From Pyxidicoccus trucidator (lineage in GTDB: Bacteria; Myxococcota; Myxococcia; Myxococcales; Myxococcaceae): 64,000 nucleotides of DNA. The notes below the pieces were generated by a model. That model worked only from the letters and a program-made list of their open reading frames with translations, was not told where the DNA came from and did no database searches. Shown here piece after piece: positions 35,170-47,090 of the stretch (positions are counted from its first letter, which is position 1; every line of letters begins with the position of its first letter). The position numbers were made by a program, and so were the translations under genes. Where the stretch lies: the NCBI RefSeq assembly GCF_010894435.1, contig NZ_JAAIXZ010000022.1:144382-208381 (forward strand), in the 5' to 3' direction.

Positions 35170-35921
35170 CGGGAATCCTGCTGGCGTTCGTCCTGGCGGC
35201 AGCTCCGCTGGAGCCCGCTCGCGAGGCGTATCAGTCCGGCGAGCTGTCGCGTGCGCGGAGCGCGCTGGAAGCCTTGCTCCAGCCCCTCCAGTTGACGGAC
35301 CCGGCCCAGGAAGCCGAAGCCCGCCTGCTGCTGGCCGCCACGTACCACGCGCAGGAGGACCTGGAGGGCGCGGAGCGCGAGGTGGTGCGGGGGCTCGCGG
35401 TGGACTCCGACGCGAAGCTGGATCCACTGGTGTATCCGCCAGACTTCATCGCCTATGTCGAGCGAGTCCACGCCCTGCATCGGCAGCGCATCTCCGAGCT
35501 GGCCGCCCAGCGTCGGACGCCCGACCTCCTGCCACCTCCATCCACCATGCCCGCACCTTCCGCCGCGGACCGTGCGCTCCAGTCGGCACACCCGGCCTCG
35601 CGGGGCTGGTACCTGGTGCCCTTCGGCGTGGGCCACCTGGTGCACGGTCGTCGCACGAAGGGCACCTTCCTGGCCGTGACGCAGGGGGCGTCCTTCGCGG
35701 TGTCCGCGGCCTCGCTGGGAGCAGCCCTCGCGCTGCGCGGCCCCGACGGCAAGTACAGCGCCGGGGACGCGAGCGTGGCCCGAGGGCTCAACCTCTCCTA
35801 CCTGGTGGGCGCCTATGCCTTCGCGGCGCTCTACGCCTACGGCGTGCTGGACGGCTGGTTCTACACGCCGGAGCCGCTCGCGCCGCGAGGCCTCAAGGCT
35901 GCGAAGTCGGCGCGGGAATGA
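35166..35921 (+). CDS. TPR-like membrane protein coupled to the kinase
   Basis: A 251-residue protein whose ATG overlaps the kinase stop (35166-35169). It has a short signal sequence (MTGILLAFVLAAAP), a TPR-like N-terminal half (REAYQSGELSRARSALEALL, ARLLLAATYHAQEDLEGAER with DPLVYPPDFIAYVERV), a Pro-rich linker, then hydrophobic segments (ASFAVSAASLGAALAL, YLVGAYAFAALYAYGVLDGW) like DUF5683-type proteins. The tight coupling suggests it works with the kinase, perhaps in sensing the envelope (inference). Its 3' end overlaps the convergent lectin gene by 29 nt. Confidence 0.72.
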   Translation: MTGILLAFVLAAAPLEPAREAYQSGELSRARSALEALLQPLQLTDPAQEAEARLLLAATYHAQEDLEGAEREVVRGLAVDSDAKLDPLVYPPDFIAYVERVHALHRQRISELAAQRRTPDLLPPPSTMPAPSAADRALQSAHPASRGWYLVPFGVGHLVHGRRTKGTFLAVTQGASFAVSAASLGAALALRGPDGKYSAGDASVARGLNLSYLVGAYAFAALYAYGVLDGWFYTPEPLAPRGLKAAKSARE

Positions 35922-37155
35922 CGGTGAAGACCAGCTGCCCGCCGCACGAGCTGTTCTCGAAGCAGCCGGCGCGCATCACGTAGTTCCCGGTGCCGCAGGC
36001 CGGCACCCGGAAGCGCAGCTTCGAGCCCGAGCCCTTGCAGTCGTCATCATTGGCGGCCACCTCCAGCCCGTCCGGCCCCAGCAGGCGCAGGTACGTGTCA
36101 TTCGTCGCGACCGCCGTCGGCAGGCCGCAGGTGCCCATCTCCAGGATCTGCCCGGCCTGGAGGTAGATGGGCGTGTCCTTCGTGCCCTGGTTCGCGGAGT
36201 CTGTCCCCGTCGCAGTGTAGACGACGTACTTGTAGTTGGCGGGCAGGCTGGGGCGCTCGCAGACGTAGGGGAAGTACACGTCGCAGGGGATGTCGTTCCA
36301 GCCGCCCGCTGGAATCGAGCCCACGGGCGGAGCGTTGTTGACGGCGCAGTGCTCGATGCCCTGGGTGTTGTTGGGCTCGTTCTGGCGCCAGTTGACGTAG
36401 CTGCCCGGAGTGCCGTCGGCCCACGTCCAGGTGCCTTCCTGCGAGAGGTCGTTGTAGCCGATGAACGACGCGCGGCCGGCGGGGACCTGCTGCTTCAGCC
36501 AGGTGTCTTCGGCGCTGTCATCGATGGTCACCAGCTCGAAGCCCCTGCTCGCGCAGGCCTCGCGCGCCTGGGCCCGGGGCTTCCGCGTCCCGGAGAAGAT
36601 GTAGTCGTGTCCGTTGAACTGCCCGAGGACCGGCGGGAGGCTCTCGCACACGAAGGTCCGGGTGACTGTGCAAGGCGCGTCGTGCCACCCGCCCAGCGCG
36701 TTGAGGAAGAGTCCGCAGTCCTCCCCCTGGCCGTTGTTGGGCTCCCCCGGATTCCAGTGAAGATACGTGGATGGGTCCTCGGACCACTCCCAGACGCCCT
36801 CCGTCCCCCGGTCATTGATGCCGAGCCACCACTCCGAGGACGGCGAGGGGAGCTGCGACTTCAGCCACTGCTCCTCCGCCGCGTCATTGAGGGTCACCAT
36901 GCCGTAGCCCATGTCGGCGCAGGTCTTCTGCGCGTCGGTCCACGTCGCGGTCGTGGTGGAGATGAAATACGTGTGGCCGCCGTAGTAGCTCAGCCCCTGT
37001 TGCGCCGTGCCCGACGCCTCCGGGTCGCTCGTCATCGGACCGGCGGCACTCATGTCCTCGGTGCCGCAGCCGCACAGGGTGGCCACGCCCAACAACAGGG
37101 CGAAGCCTGACTTCAACCGTGAACGCCTGACCGCGCGGGTTCCATCGCTGCTCAT
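35893..37155 (-). CDS. Lipoprotein with two C-type lectin domains
   Basis: A 420-residue exported lipoprotein. MSSDGTRAVR (37155) follows AGGAG, and TLCGC is the lipobox. Two C-type lectin domains follow: residues about 58-175 (EPNNGQGEDCG ... GGWHDAPC) and about 180-305 (EPNNTQGIEHC ... GGWNDIPC). The EPN and WND motifs indicate calcium-dependent carbohydrate binding of the mannose type in domain 2. In domain 1 the WND is WHD. The C-terminal part (about 310-420) resembles a pre-peptidase-like beta sandwich. A role in recognising prey or matrix polysaccharide is inference. Confidence 0.85.
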   Translation of the reverse strand: MSSDGTRAVRRSRLKSGFALLLGVATLCGCGTEDMSAAGPMTSDPEASGTAQQGLSYYGGHTYFISTTTATWTDAQKTCADMGYGMVTLNDAAEEQWLKSQLPSPSSEWWLGINDRGTEGVWEWSEDPSTYLHWNPGEPNNGQGEDCGLFLNALGGWHDAPCTVTRTFVCESLPPVLGQFNGHDYIFSGTRKPRAQAREACASRGFELVTIDDSAEDTWLKQQVPAGRASFIGYNDLSQEGTWTWADGTPGSYVNWRQNEPNNTQGIEHCAVNNAPPVGSIPAGGWNDIPCDVYFPYVCERPSLPANYKYVVYTATGTDSANQGTKDTPIYLQAGQILEMGTCGLPTAVATNDTYLRLLGPDGLEVAANDDDCKGSGSKLRFRVPACGTGNYVMRAGCFENSSCGGQLVFTVIPAPTSQP

Positions 37156-37356
37156 TGTCTGCTCCTGGGTGGGTTCGACCTTCACCGCCGTCGAACGCAC
37201 CTCCCCAGGGCAAGCCGGGTGCCATGCGCCTTCAGGAGCCCAAAGCCGCGCGATTCCGCGGACTTGGGCTGGAGTCGACCGCTCGGGGCACCCGGGCGAG
37301 ACGCGGAACGTGCCAGTCCTGGCACGCGCGCGAGGCCCCCAGAGGAGACAGCCGTG

Positions 37357-37923
37357 TCAGCCCGTCTTTCGCCACTCACCTTCGAGCAGCGAGAACATGA
37401 CGGTGTCGCGGAAGGACTCGCCGTCGGCGACGTTGTCGCGCAGCACGCCTTCCTGCTGGAAGCCGACGCGGGTGAGCACCCGAATCGACGCGGTGTTGTC
37501 CGGGTCCACGTGCGCCTCGATGCGGTGGAGCTTCATCTCCTCGAAGCCGAAGCGGAGCAGCGCGGGCATCAGCTCCTTCATCAAGCCGCGGCCGCACTGG
37601 CTGATGCTGACCACGTAGCCCACCTCGGCGCGCCGGTCGGCCTTGCTCCATTGGAAGAGGCCCGCGGTGCCCACGGGCTCGTCGTGGCCGTGCTCGCACA
37701 GGATCCAGCGGAAGCCCTCGCCCCGTCTCGCGGACTCCAGGTTCTGCGTCAGCCTCTCCTGCACCGTCGCGATGCCAACGGCCGCGGGGTAGGGGATGTA
37801 CCGCGAAGTCTCGGGATGGCCGTAGATGAGGGCGAGCGCCCTGGCGTCGTCCAGCGTGGGCTTGCGCAGCCGCAGGCGGTCCGTGCCGAACTCGGGGTAG
37901 TTGTCGAAATGGGGGAGCGACAT
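37357..37923 (-). CDS. RimJ/RimL-type GNAT acetyltransferase
   Basis: A 188-residue GNAT family protein. MSLPHFDNYPEF (37923) starts the fold; the longer frame upstream is Arg/Ala-rich and unlike the family. TDRLRLRKPTLDDARAL, the acetyl-CoA loop region QCGRGLMKELMPALL, HRIEAHVDPDN and RVLTRVGFQQEGVLRD are characteristic of acetyltransferases acting on ribosomal or other N-terminal amines. The substrate is not predictable. Confidence 0.87.
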   Translation of the reverse strand: MSLPHFDNYPEFGTDRLRLRKPTLDDARALALIYGHPETSRYIPYPAAVGIATVQERLTQNLESARRGEGFRWILCEHGHDEPVGTAGLFQWSKADRRAEVGYVVSISQCGRGLMKELMPALLRFGFEEMKLHRIEAHVDPDNTASIRVLTRVGFQQEGVLRDNVADGESFRDTVMFSLLEGEWRKTG

Positions 37924-38159
37924 GGCGCCGGACTCTAACGCGCCGTCGATTGCCGCCCCATCCGAAGCGTGAAGGGGACGCGAACCCGCCACCTCCGCGC
38001 GAGCGTGGGCCTTCGCGTCTCTCGGGGACGCCGCGCGGCGCCCCGTCACACGGGCGGTGAAGCCGTTCCGCATTCCGGGGACGGTGGCGCGGGAGCGGGC
38101 CCGGCGCGGTGGGGCCCTTGTTGCACCGGGCCCGTCGTGGGGATAGGGAGGGGGCTCGT

Positions 38160-41183
<3,024 letters not shown>

Positions 41184-41277
41184 CGCCGGGCCCAGCCCGG
41201 GACGGGGGGCGCGTTTCGCTCAGGATTGGACACCCCTGAGAGGGCAGGGGACGCGGAAGCGGCTACACTGCGCCGCC

Positions 41278-43767
41278 ATGCGCCGCCTCCTGCTCCCCTT
41301 GTGGCCCCTCCTGCTGCTCACCGCGTGTCAGGAGAAGAACGAGCTTCCCGACGCACGGCAGGCCGCCGTGAGGCTGGAGGTCGACTTCACCTTCAAGGCG
41401 GGCTGCATCTCCGTGGAGGCCCGCGACAAGGACGCTCAGGAGGACCATTCGGAGGTCAAGCCGATTGAAGTCCTGGGCCGGGAGGCGTCGGATCGGAAGC
41501 TGGTGCTCAGCATCTTCCGGAGAGATGACTGGGGCCGGACGCTGGAGATCATCACCACGGCGCGCGAGCAGTCCTGTACCGGTCCCGTGGTGGCCAGTGC
41601 ATTGCGGACCGTGACGCTGGACACGGCCGGCGTGCAGACGGTGGCCGTCACGCTGAGCGCGGTGGACGACGACGACGACGGCTTCGTGCACACGGCGGGT
41701 GACGGCACGGACTGCGCCGACAACGATGCCGCCGTCACGCAGCGGCGCTTCTACCGGGACGCCGATGGAGACAGCTACGGCGCGGGCGAGCCGGAGGTCG
41801 TGTGCACAGCGCCAGCCCAGCACGTGGCCCGGGGCGGCGACTGCGACGACACGACTGCCAGCCGCTCGCCGGGCGTGGCCGAGCTGTGCGACGGAATCGA
41901 CAACGACTGTGTCGGTGGCGTCGACAACGGCTTGCAGCTGTCCGACTTCTACCTGGATGCGGACCGGGACGGGGTGGGGGCGGGAACGGTGGTCAGGGCC
42001 TGCCTCGCGCCGCAGAACCATGTCGTCTCCAACAACGACTGTGATGACACCGACGCCGCGCGCAGGCCCGGGTTGGCGGAGACGTGCGACGACAAGGACA
42101 ACGACTGCGACGGGGCGGCCGACGAGGGGCTGGTGGTGAGCACGTACTACCGGGATGCGGACGGAGACGGCTTCGGGCGGAACTCGGACTCGCGGCAGAA
42201 GTGCAATCAACCGGATGGGTACGCGACGGCCGGCGGGGACTGCAACGACGACGCGAGCGCGGTGAACCCCAGTGCGCAGGAAACGTGCAACGACGTCGAC
42301 GACAACTGCGCGGGTGGCGTGGACGAGGGCTTCAACAAGACGTGGCACCGGGACGCGGACGGGGACACCTTCGGAGTCCAGGCGGCCCCGGTGCTCGGCT
42401 GCACGCAGCCCGCGGGCTACGTAGCGCCGACTTCCACCTTTGACTGCAACGACAGCGAGAGCGCGGTGAACCCCGGCGCCATGGAGCGGTGCAACGACAT
42501 CGATGACAACTGCGCTGGCGGCGTGGACGAGCCCTTCACCAGTGGCACGACCCGGAAGGGCGCGGCGTGCGGCGCACCGTGTACCGGTATCTACGTGTGC
42601 AACATGGCGCAGTCCGCCACCACCTGTAACGCGCCTGCCGCGACGAACTACTACACCGATGCGGACGGTGATGGTGATGGGGCCATCACCGCCACCGCAC
42701 AGGCGGTCTGCCCCACCCAGCCTGTTCCTCCCAATACGGCGCCCCGCAACACGGACTGCAATGACACGGACCGGCACAACAAGGGCAACGGCACCGAGGT
42801 CTGTGACCAGCGCGACAACGACTGCAACAGCTCGGCCGACGAAGGAAATGTCTGTATGGGGGCCGGCTGGCGCGAGCTGACAGACCCGGCGGTCATCGGG
42901 CGTGACTGGAACACGGTGGCGATCAACAAGGACAGCACCACCGGCTACCCGGTGTGGATTGCCGGTGGGGGAGGCGCGCTGGCGCGTCGTAGCAGCGCGG
43001 GCGGGACGTTCACGAGCTTCGATGGAACCTGCGGGATGACCACCTGGAATGCCGCCTGGGTGCACAGCGATGGGAGCGTGTTCCTGGCGGGCGATGCCGG
43101 CCGGGTGGCCCAGCATGACGGCACGACCTGCACCCAGCAGCGTCCGCTGACGGACGTCACCAGCAACGCCACGGGCATCGTCGGCTTCGAAGGGGGCGGG
43201 ACGTTGCTCTACGTGGTGAATGCGGGGGGCCAGCTGCACTCCTGGACGTCGGGCAGTCCGCCTGTGCTGGTGGATGACAACAGCCCCGTCTACAGGGACG
43301 TCCATGGCGTCGACAGCGCGCGCCTGTTCATCGGGGGCCAGGAGGCAGGGGGCAACCAGCAGCCGTGGATCGAGACCTATACCGGGGGCCCGGATACGAG
43401 CCCCATGACGGTGCCCGGGGCGCATCGCACCAGCATCCGGAGTGTGTGGATGGTGTCGTCGTCGCTCGCGTATGCGGTGGGGGAAGGTAACAACGTGGTG
43501 GCCTGGGGGGGCGCCAACTGGGCAGCCATAACGCCTCCAGCGGTCGTTGACTTCACCGGGGTCTGCGCGCCGGACCGCTCGTCGGTCTACGTCACGGACG
43601 CGGTGGGCGTCATCCGTCGATACACGGGCATCGCGGGTAGCGCGTGGCAGACCCTGTACACGGCTTTGCCCGCGGGCGAGCTCCGGGACATCGCGCTGGT
43701 CACCCCATCCAGCATCTGGGCCGTGGGGCCGGGCGGGCGCGTCATCCACTTCCCGGAGCTGCCGTAG
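41278..43767 (+). CDS. Lipoprotein with MopE-like metal-binding repeats and C-terminal propeller
   Basis: An 829-residue exported lipoprotein (MRRLLLPLWPLLLLTAC). After a beta domain (about 25-120) come five tandem units built on CDxxDNDC-GG-DEG, then FYxDADGDGxG and DCND, the MopE-type putative metal-binding repeat (about 125-525). Each unit supplies Asp-rich loops resembling calcium sites plus paired cysteines. The fourth unit carries an extra Cys-rich insertion (GAACGAPCTGIYVC). Residues about 535-829 form a WD/Kelch-like propeller with repeated V/I-W-x-AGGGG strands. Surface or matrix role likely. MopE itself binds copper in Methylococcus; the metal here is unknown. Confidence 0.85.
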   Translation: MRRLLLPLWPLLLLTACQEKNELPDARQAAVRLEVDFTFKAGCISVEARDKDAQEDHSEVKPIEVLGREASDRKLVLSIFRRDDWGRTLEIITTAREQSCTGPVVASALRTVTLDTAGVQTVAVTLSAVDDDDDGFVHTAGDGTDCADNDAAVTQRRFYRDADGDSYGAGEPEVVCTAPAQHVARGGDCDDTTASRSPGVAELCDGIDNDCVGGVDNGLQLSDFYLDADRDGVGAGTVVRACLAPQNHVVSNNDCDDTDAARRPGLAETCDDKDNDCDGAADEGLVVSTYYRDADGDGFGRNSDSRQKCNQPDGYATAGGDCNDDASAVNPSAQETCNDVDDNCAGGVDEGFNKTWHRDADGDTFGVQAAPVLGCTQPAGYVAPTSTFDCNDSESAVNPGAMERCNDIDDNCAGGVDEPFTSGTTRKGAACGAPCTGIYVCNMAQSATTCNAPAATNYYTDADGDGDGAITATAQAVCPTQPVPPNTAPRNTDCNDTDRHNKGNGTEVCDQRDNDCNSSADEGNVCMGAGWRELTDPAVIGRDWNTVAINKDSTTGYPVWIAGGGGALARRSSAGGTFTSFDGTCGMTTWNAAWVHSDGSVFLAGDAGRVAQHDGTTCTQQRPLTDVTSNATGIVGFEGGGTLLYVVNAGGQLHSWTSGSPPVLVDDNSPVYRDVHGVDSARLFIGGQEAGGNQQPWIETYTGGPDTSPMTVPGAHRTSIRSVWMVSSSLAYAVGEGNNVVAWGGANWAAITPPAVVDFTGVCAPDRSSVYVTDAVGVIRRYTGIAGSAWQTLYTALPAGELRDIALVTPSSIWAVGPGGRVIHFPELP

Positions 43768-43896
43768 CCCCTGTGATTCCAGGCACTTGCCAGGGCCTGC
43801 CCGAAAAATCAGCCGGCGTGTCGATCTCGCGACTCGTCGTTCGACGTGAGGTCAGAGGCAGTGACCACACGCAGGAACCACGAAGGGGAGTCCGCC

Positions 43897-44358
43897 ATGG
43901 GAACGGAAATGACGCTCAACGCGAAGGCCACCGGGGTCGAGGGTACGAAGTCCCTGACCCGCCACCTTCCGACCGCCGCACGCTTCTTGATGGGGCTCAT
44001 GTTCTTCGTCTTCGGGCTGAACGGCTTCCTGAACTTCATCCCGCCCCCGACGGAGGCCCAGCCCGAGGGCGCCGTCGCGTTCAGCCTGGCGATGATGAAG
44101 TCCGGCTACCTGTTCCAGCTCGTCAAGGGCACCGAGGTGGTCGTGGGGGCGCTGCTGCTGGCGAACCGCTTCGTGCCGCTGGCCCTGGCCCTCATCGCCC
44201 CCGTCGTCGTCAACATCGTCGCGTTCCACGCCTTCCTCCTGCCGAGCGGCATGGTGATGACCTTCGTCGTCCTGGCCCTGGAGCTCTACCTGGCGTGGGC
44301 GTATCGGGACGCCTTCCGCGGCATGCTCGTCATGCGCGCGGCGCCGCGCTCGAAGTGA
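43897..44358 (+). CDS. DoxX-like membrane protein
   Basis: A 153-residue protein from the ATG at 43897 (AAGGGGAG upstream). Four hydrophobic helices follow the DoxX pattern: FLMGLMFFVFGLNGFLNFIP, GYLFQLVKGTEVVVGALLL, LALALIAPVVVNIVAFHAFL and MTFVVLALELYLAWAYRDAF. DoxX-family proteins are linked to quinone or thiol redox systems. The gene ends inside the convergent AraC gene (29-nt overlap of 3' ends) and belongs to a small cluster with an AraC regulator, an NAD(P)-binding protein and a DUF1772 protein. Confidence 0.85.
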   Translation: MGTEMTLNAKATGVEGTKSLTRHLPTAARFLMGLMFFVFGLNGFLNFIPPPTEAQPEGAVAFSLAMMKSGYLFQLVKGTEVVVGALLLANRFVPLALALIAPVVVNIVAFHAFLLPSGMVMTFVVLALELYLAWAYRDAFRGMLVMRAAPRSK

Positions 44359-45385
44359 AGCGCGGGTTGCGTCTCACCGCGCCCGGTGAGACGCCAATGA
44401 AGCGCTTGAAGGCGCGACTGAACGCGGCCTCGGACTGGTAGCCGAGGCGGCTGGCAACCTCGCCGAGGGTGGCTTTGTCCTCCTTGAGCCAGGTCAGCGC
44501 CACGTGCATCCGCCAGCGCGCGACGTAGTGCATCGCGGGCTCGCCGACTCGCTCGGTGAAGCGCGCCGCGAAGGCCGAGCGTGACATCGCCACCTCGTTC
44601 GCGAGCGAGGCGAGCGTCCACGGGCGCGCGGGGTCCCGGTGGATGAGCATGATGGCCCGGCCGAGCTGCGGGTCCTGCAGCGCGCCAAGCCAGCCGGTTC
44701 TCGCGGCGGGGTCCTTCTGGAGCCACGAACGGATGGCCTGGATGACCAGGACGTCCGCGAGCCGGGTGATGACCGTCTCCCCTCCCGGGCGCAGCTCCTT
44801 CGCCTCGGCGGCTATCAGCCGCAGCGTGCTCTGCATCCAGTCCAGGTGGAGCCCCTCCGAGGTGTCCTGGTGGATGGCGCGCGGCAGAAGCTTGATGAGC
44901 TGATGGGCCGCCGGGTGGTCGAAGTGGACGACCCCGCAGATGGCGGTGCTCAGCGCGCCGCCGCCTCCATACCGGAGGAGCGAGTAGCGCTCGCTGACCA
45001 GCTCCTGCGGCAGCTCGACGACGTTGGGCGTGGCGACGTGGGGCTCCGTCCAGAGCCGGTGGCCCTCGCCATGCGGTACGAGCGCGAAGTCGCCTGGCTG
45101 GAGGCACAGGGGCTCGGCGCCCTCGACGTCCAGCCAGCACCGGCCGGACGTCACGACGTGGAACCACATGCAGCCGTCCATCGCCGGCATGCCGAGCCCC
45201 CACGGCGCGGTGAGCTCCGAGCGGCAATAGAAGCTGCCGCTCATCCGCAGGAAGTGCAGCGCCTCGCCAAGCGGGTCCACGGGGGCCCAGAGCTGTTTGT
45301 CCGCCATGAATGCAACATGCCGCCCAGCGGGGGTGCCGTCCAGGAGGTCTGGACGAATGAGCATGAAGTAGCGACGTCCGGTCAT
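44330..45385 (-). CDS. AraC-family regulator with cupin sensor
   Basis: A 351-residue (or shorter) regulator of the AraC type whose N-terminal half is a cupin (CRSELTAPWGLGMPAMDGCM, LQPGDFALVPHGEGHRL). The HTH pair is PWTLASLANEVAMSRSAFAA and LGEVASRLGYQSEAAFSRAF followed by KRFIGVSPGAVRR. Starts at 45364 and 45307 (MADKQLWAPVDPLGEAL) are possible; none has a good ribosome site. It is divergent from the NAD(P)-binding gene at 45448 with only 62 nt between starts, a typical arrangement for a regulator controlling its neighbour. Confidence 0.88.
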   Translation of the reverse strand: MTGRRYFMLIRPDLLDGTPAGRHVAFMADKQLWAPVDPLGEALHFLRMSGSFYCRSELTAPWGLGMPAMDGCMWFHVVTSGRCWLDVEGAEPLCLQPGDFALVPHGEGHRLWTEPHVATPNVVELPQELVSERYSLLRYGGGGALSTAICGVVHFDHPAAHQLIKLLPRAIHQDTSEGLHLDWMQSTLRLIAAEAKELRPGGETVITRLADVLVIQAIRSWLQKDPAARTGWLGALQDPQLGRAIMLIHRDPARPWTLASLANEVAMSRSAFAARFTERVGEPAMHYVARWRMHVALTWLKEDKATLGEVASRLGYQSEAAFSRAFKRFIGVSPGAVRRNPRFTSSAAPRA

Positions 45386-45447
45386 TGAGAGTCCCGACCT
45401 GGGAAGCCATTCTGGATTCAGGCAATCAACCCAGAAAGGGAGCTGTC

Positions 45448-46104
45448 ATGAGAGTCCTGGTGGTGGGCGCAACGGGAGGTTCTGGACGTGCGACGGTCGA
45501 GGAGCTGCTTTCCGCGGGGCACGAGGTGACGGCCTTCGCACGGCGGCCGGACGCGCTCTCCGTGGCGTCGGAGCACCTGAAGTCCTTCAAGGGGGACGCG
45601 ACGAACCCCGAGGACGTCGAGCGCGCGGTGCGGGGGCAGGACGCGGTCATCGTCACCCTGGGCATCCGCGAGAATCCGTTGGCGGTCCGGATGCGCGGCA
45701 GTACCGGGACGCCGCTCGACGTGCGCTCGAAGGGAACGCGAAACGTCATCTCCGCCATGCGGAAGCACGGCATCCGCAAGCTGGTGGTCCAGACCACCTA
45801 CGGGGTGGGGGAGACGCGGGGGCGGCTGCCGCTCAAGTGGAGGCTCATCTTCTCGCTGCTCCTGAAGCCCCAGATTGCCGACACCGAGCGGCAGGAGCGC
45901 GAGGTCCGCGAGAGTGGTCTCGACTGGGTGCTGGCGCAGCCCGTCGGGCTGACGGATGCGGTGGAGGGTGGCGCCCCCTTCGCCTCGCCAGCAGGGGAGG
46001 CCCGGGGGATGAGCATCTCCCGGCGGAGCGTGGGCAGATTCCTCGTCGAAGCGGCGGCGAGTGCGACGTACCTCCGTCAGTCCGTGGCACTCTCGGGCGC
46101 GTGA
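45448..46104 (+). CDS. NAD(P)-binding (atypical SDR/NmrA-like) protein
   Basis: A 218-residue Rossmann-fold protein. The ATG at 45448 follows AAAGGGAG. VVGATGGSGRATVEELLSAG is the dinucleotide-binding motif; AFARRP after beta-2 suggests NADP(H). The fold continues with KGDATNPEDVERAVRGQDAV and GIRKLVVQTTYGVG, as in the NmrA/YwnB-type group that lacks a classical catalytic Tyr-x3-Lys. It could be a reductase or a redox sensor. Its stop overlaps the GTG start of the next gene (46101-46104), so both are coupled and probably controlled by the divergent AraC gene. Confidence 0.85.
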   Translation: MRVLVVGATGGSGRATVEELLSAGHEVTAFARRPDALSVASEHLKSFKGDATNPEDVERAVRGQDAVIVTLGIRENPLAVRMRGSTGTPLDVRSKGTRNVISAMRKHGIRKLVVQTTYGVGETRGRLPLKWRLIFSLLLKPQIADTERQEREVRESGLDWVLAQPVGLTDAVEGGAPFASPAGEARGMSISRRSVGRFLVEAAASATYLRQSVALSGA

Positions 46105-46604
46105 GCACCCTGCCCATGAGCCACGGAGTCCTCTACCTGCTGACCTGCTTCTCGACGCTCGGCGCTGGCGTCGTGGCGGGCATCCTGTTCGCGTTCTCCG
46201 CATTCGTGATGAAGGCCCTCGCCCGCCTTCCGCCAGCGCAGGGCATCCTCGCGATGCAGTCCATCAACGTGGAGGCGGTGACACCCGCCTTCATGTCGGT
46301 GCTCTTCGGAACGGCCCTGGCCTCGGTGGTCGTCGCCGGCTCCGCGGTGCTCTCGTGGGAGAAGCCAGGCTCGCGCTATCTGCTGCTCGGCGGCGTGCTG
46401 TATGTGGTTGGCGTCATCGGCGTGACGGCCGTGTTCAACGTCCCCCGGAACAGCGCGCTCGCGGGACTGGATCCAACCCGCGCCGAGGCCGCGAGCCTGT
46501 GGGCACGGTACGTGTCGACCTGGACGGCGTGGAACCATGTGCGAATGGTCTCAGCGCTGGGGGCGGCCGCCGCCTACCTCCTCGCCCTGCGGAACAACGG
46601 CTGA
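46101..46604 (+). CDS. DUF1772 (anthrone oxygenase-like) membrane protein
   Basis: A 167-residue protein read from the GTG at 46101 overlapping the upstream TGA. The ATG at 46116 (MSHGVLYLL) is an alternative. Four hydrophobic helices are present (LYLLTCFSTLGAGVVAGILF, MSVLFGTALASVVVAGSAVL, YLLLGGVLYVVGVIGVTAVF, SALGAAAAYLLALR), with the NVPRN stretch and a WARYVSTWTAWNHVR segment that typify DUF1772. Some members in fungi oxidise anthrones, but the bacterial role is unproven. It forms a two-gene unit with the NAD(P)-binding protein. Confidence 0.85.
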   Translation: MSTLPMSHGVLYLLTCFSTLGAGVVAGILFAFSAFVMKALARLPPAQGILAMQSINVEAVTPAFMSVLFGTALASVVVAGSAVLSWEKPGSRYLLLGGVLYVVGVIGVTAVFNVPRNSALAGLDPTRAEAASLWARYVSTWTAWNHVRMVSALGAAAAYLLALRNNG

Positions 46605-46608
46605 CGGC

Positions 46609-46995
46609 TCAGCAGGTCGACTTCATCCACTGGTTCACGACCTTCACCAGCGCCGTCTTCTTCGCCTTCGCGTCCTTCAGGTCCTGAAGGGAGACCACGG
46701 CCCTGTCCTCGGCAACCCACTCGAGCAGGCCCGAGCTGTCCTTGAAGACGAAGCCCTTGCTGTCCTTGACCTTGGCGCCCCGGTGGAAGATGAGCTGGAA
46801 GCGGTTCCCGGGGTGCAGCCTGAACGTCACCCGGTCTTCGCCCTTGAAGCAGAAGCTCGGTGCGTTCCATTTGATGCGCTCCGTGAGCTCCTTGTTGGAG
46901 TCCAGGAGGTAGGACCGCACCGCCTCGATTGCATCCTTCAGGGGGTGGTCGAGCGCCTCCATGTATTGAGTCACTTCTTCGGCGCGGTTCGACAT
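46609..46995 (-). CDS. DUF1801 family protein
   Basis: A 128-residue cytosolic protein; MSNRAEEVTQYMEALDHP (46995) follows GGAGGGTGG. The DUF1801/YdhG fold is recognised from IKWNAPSFCFKGEDRVTFRL and FQLIFHRGAKVKDSKGFVFK with a helical C-terminus. The family resembles the iron chaperone frataxin in fold, and no firm function exists. Its stop is 4 nt from the convergent DUF1772 stop. Confidence 0.85.
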   Translation of the reverse strand: MSNRAEEVTQYMEALDHPLKDAIEAVRSYLLDSNKELTERIKWNAPSFCFKGEDRVTFRLHPGNRFQLIFHRGAKVKDSKGFVFKDSSGLLEWVAEDRAVVSLQDLKDAKAKKTALVKVVNQWMKSTC

Positions 46996-47090
46996 GGCGC
47001 TACCACCCTCCGGCGACTGGCCTTGCTCCCGGCCTGGGAGCCCCGCGCTCACATGCGACGCGAGGCTCCCGGCCGTGAAGCAGCGTAGCT

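Noticed and set aside
41263..43749. An 828-codon minus-strand frame opposite the MopE-like gene
   Set aside because: Mirror image of the Asp-rich repeats (reads as Val/Arg repeats); no plausible protein.
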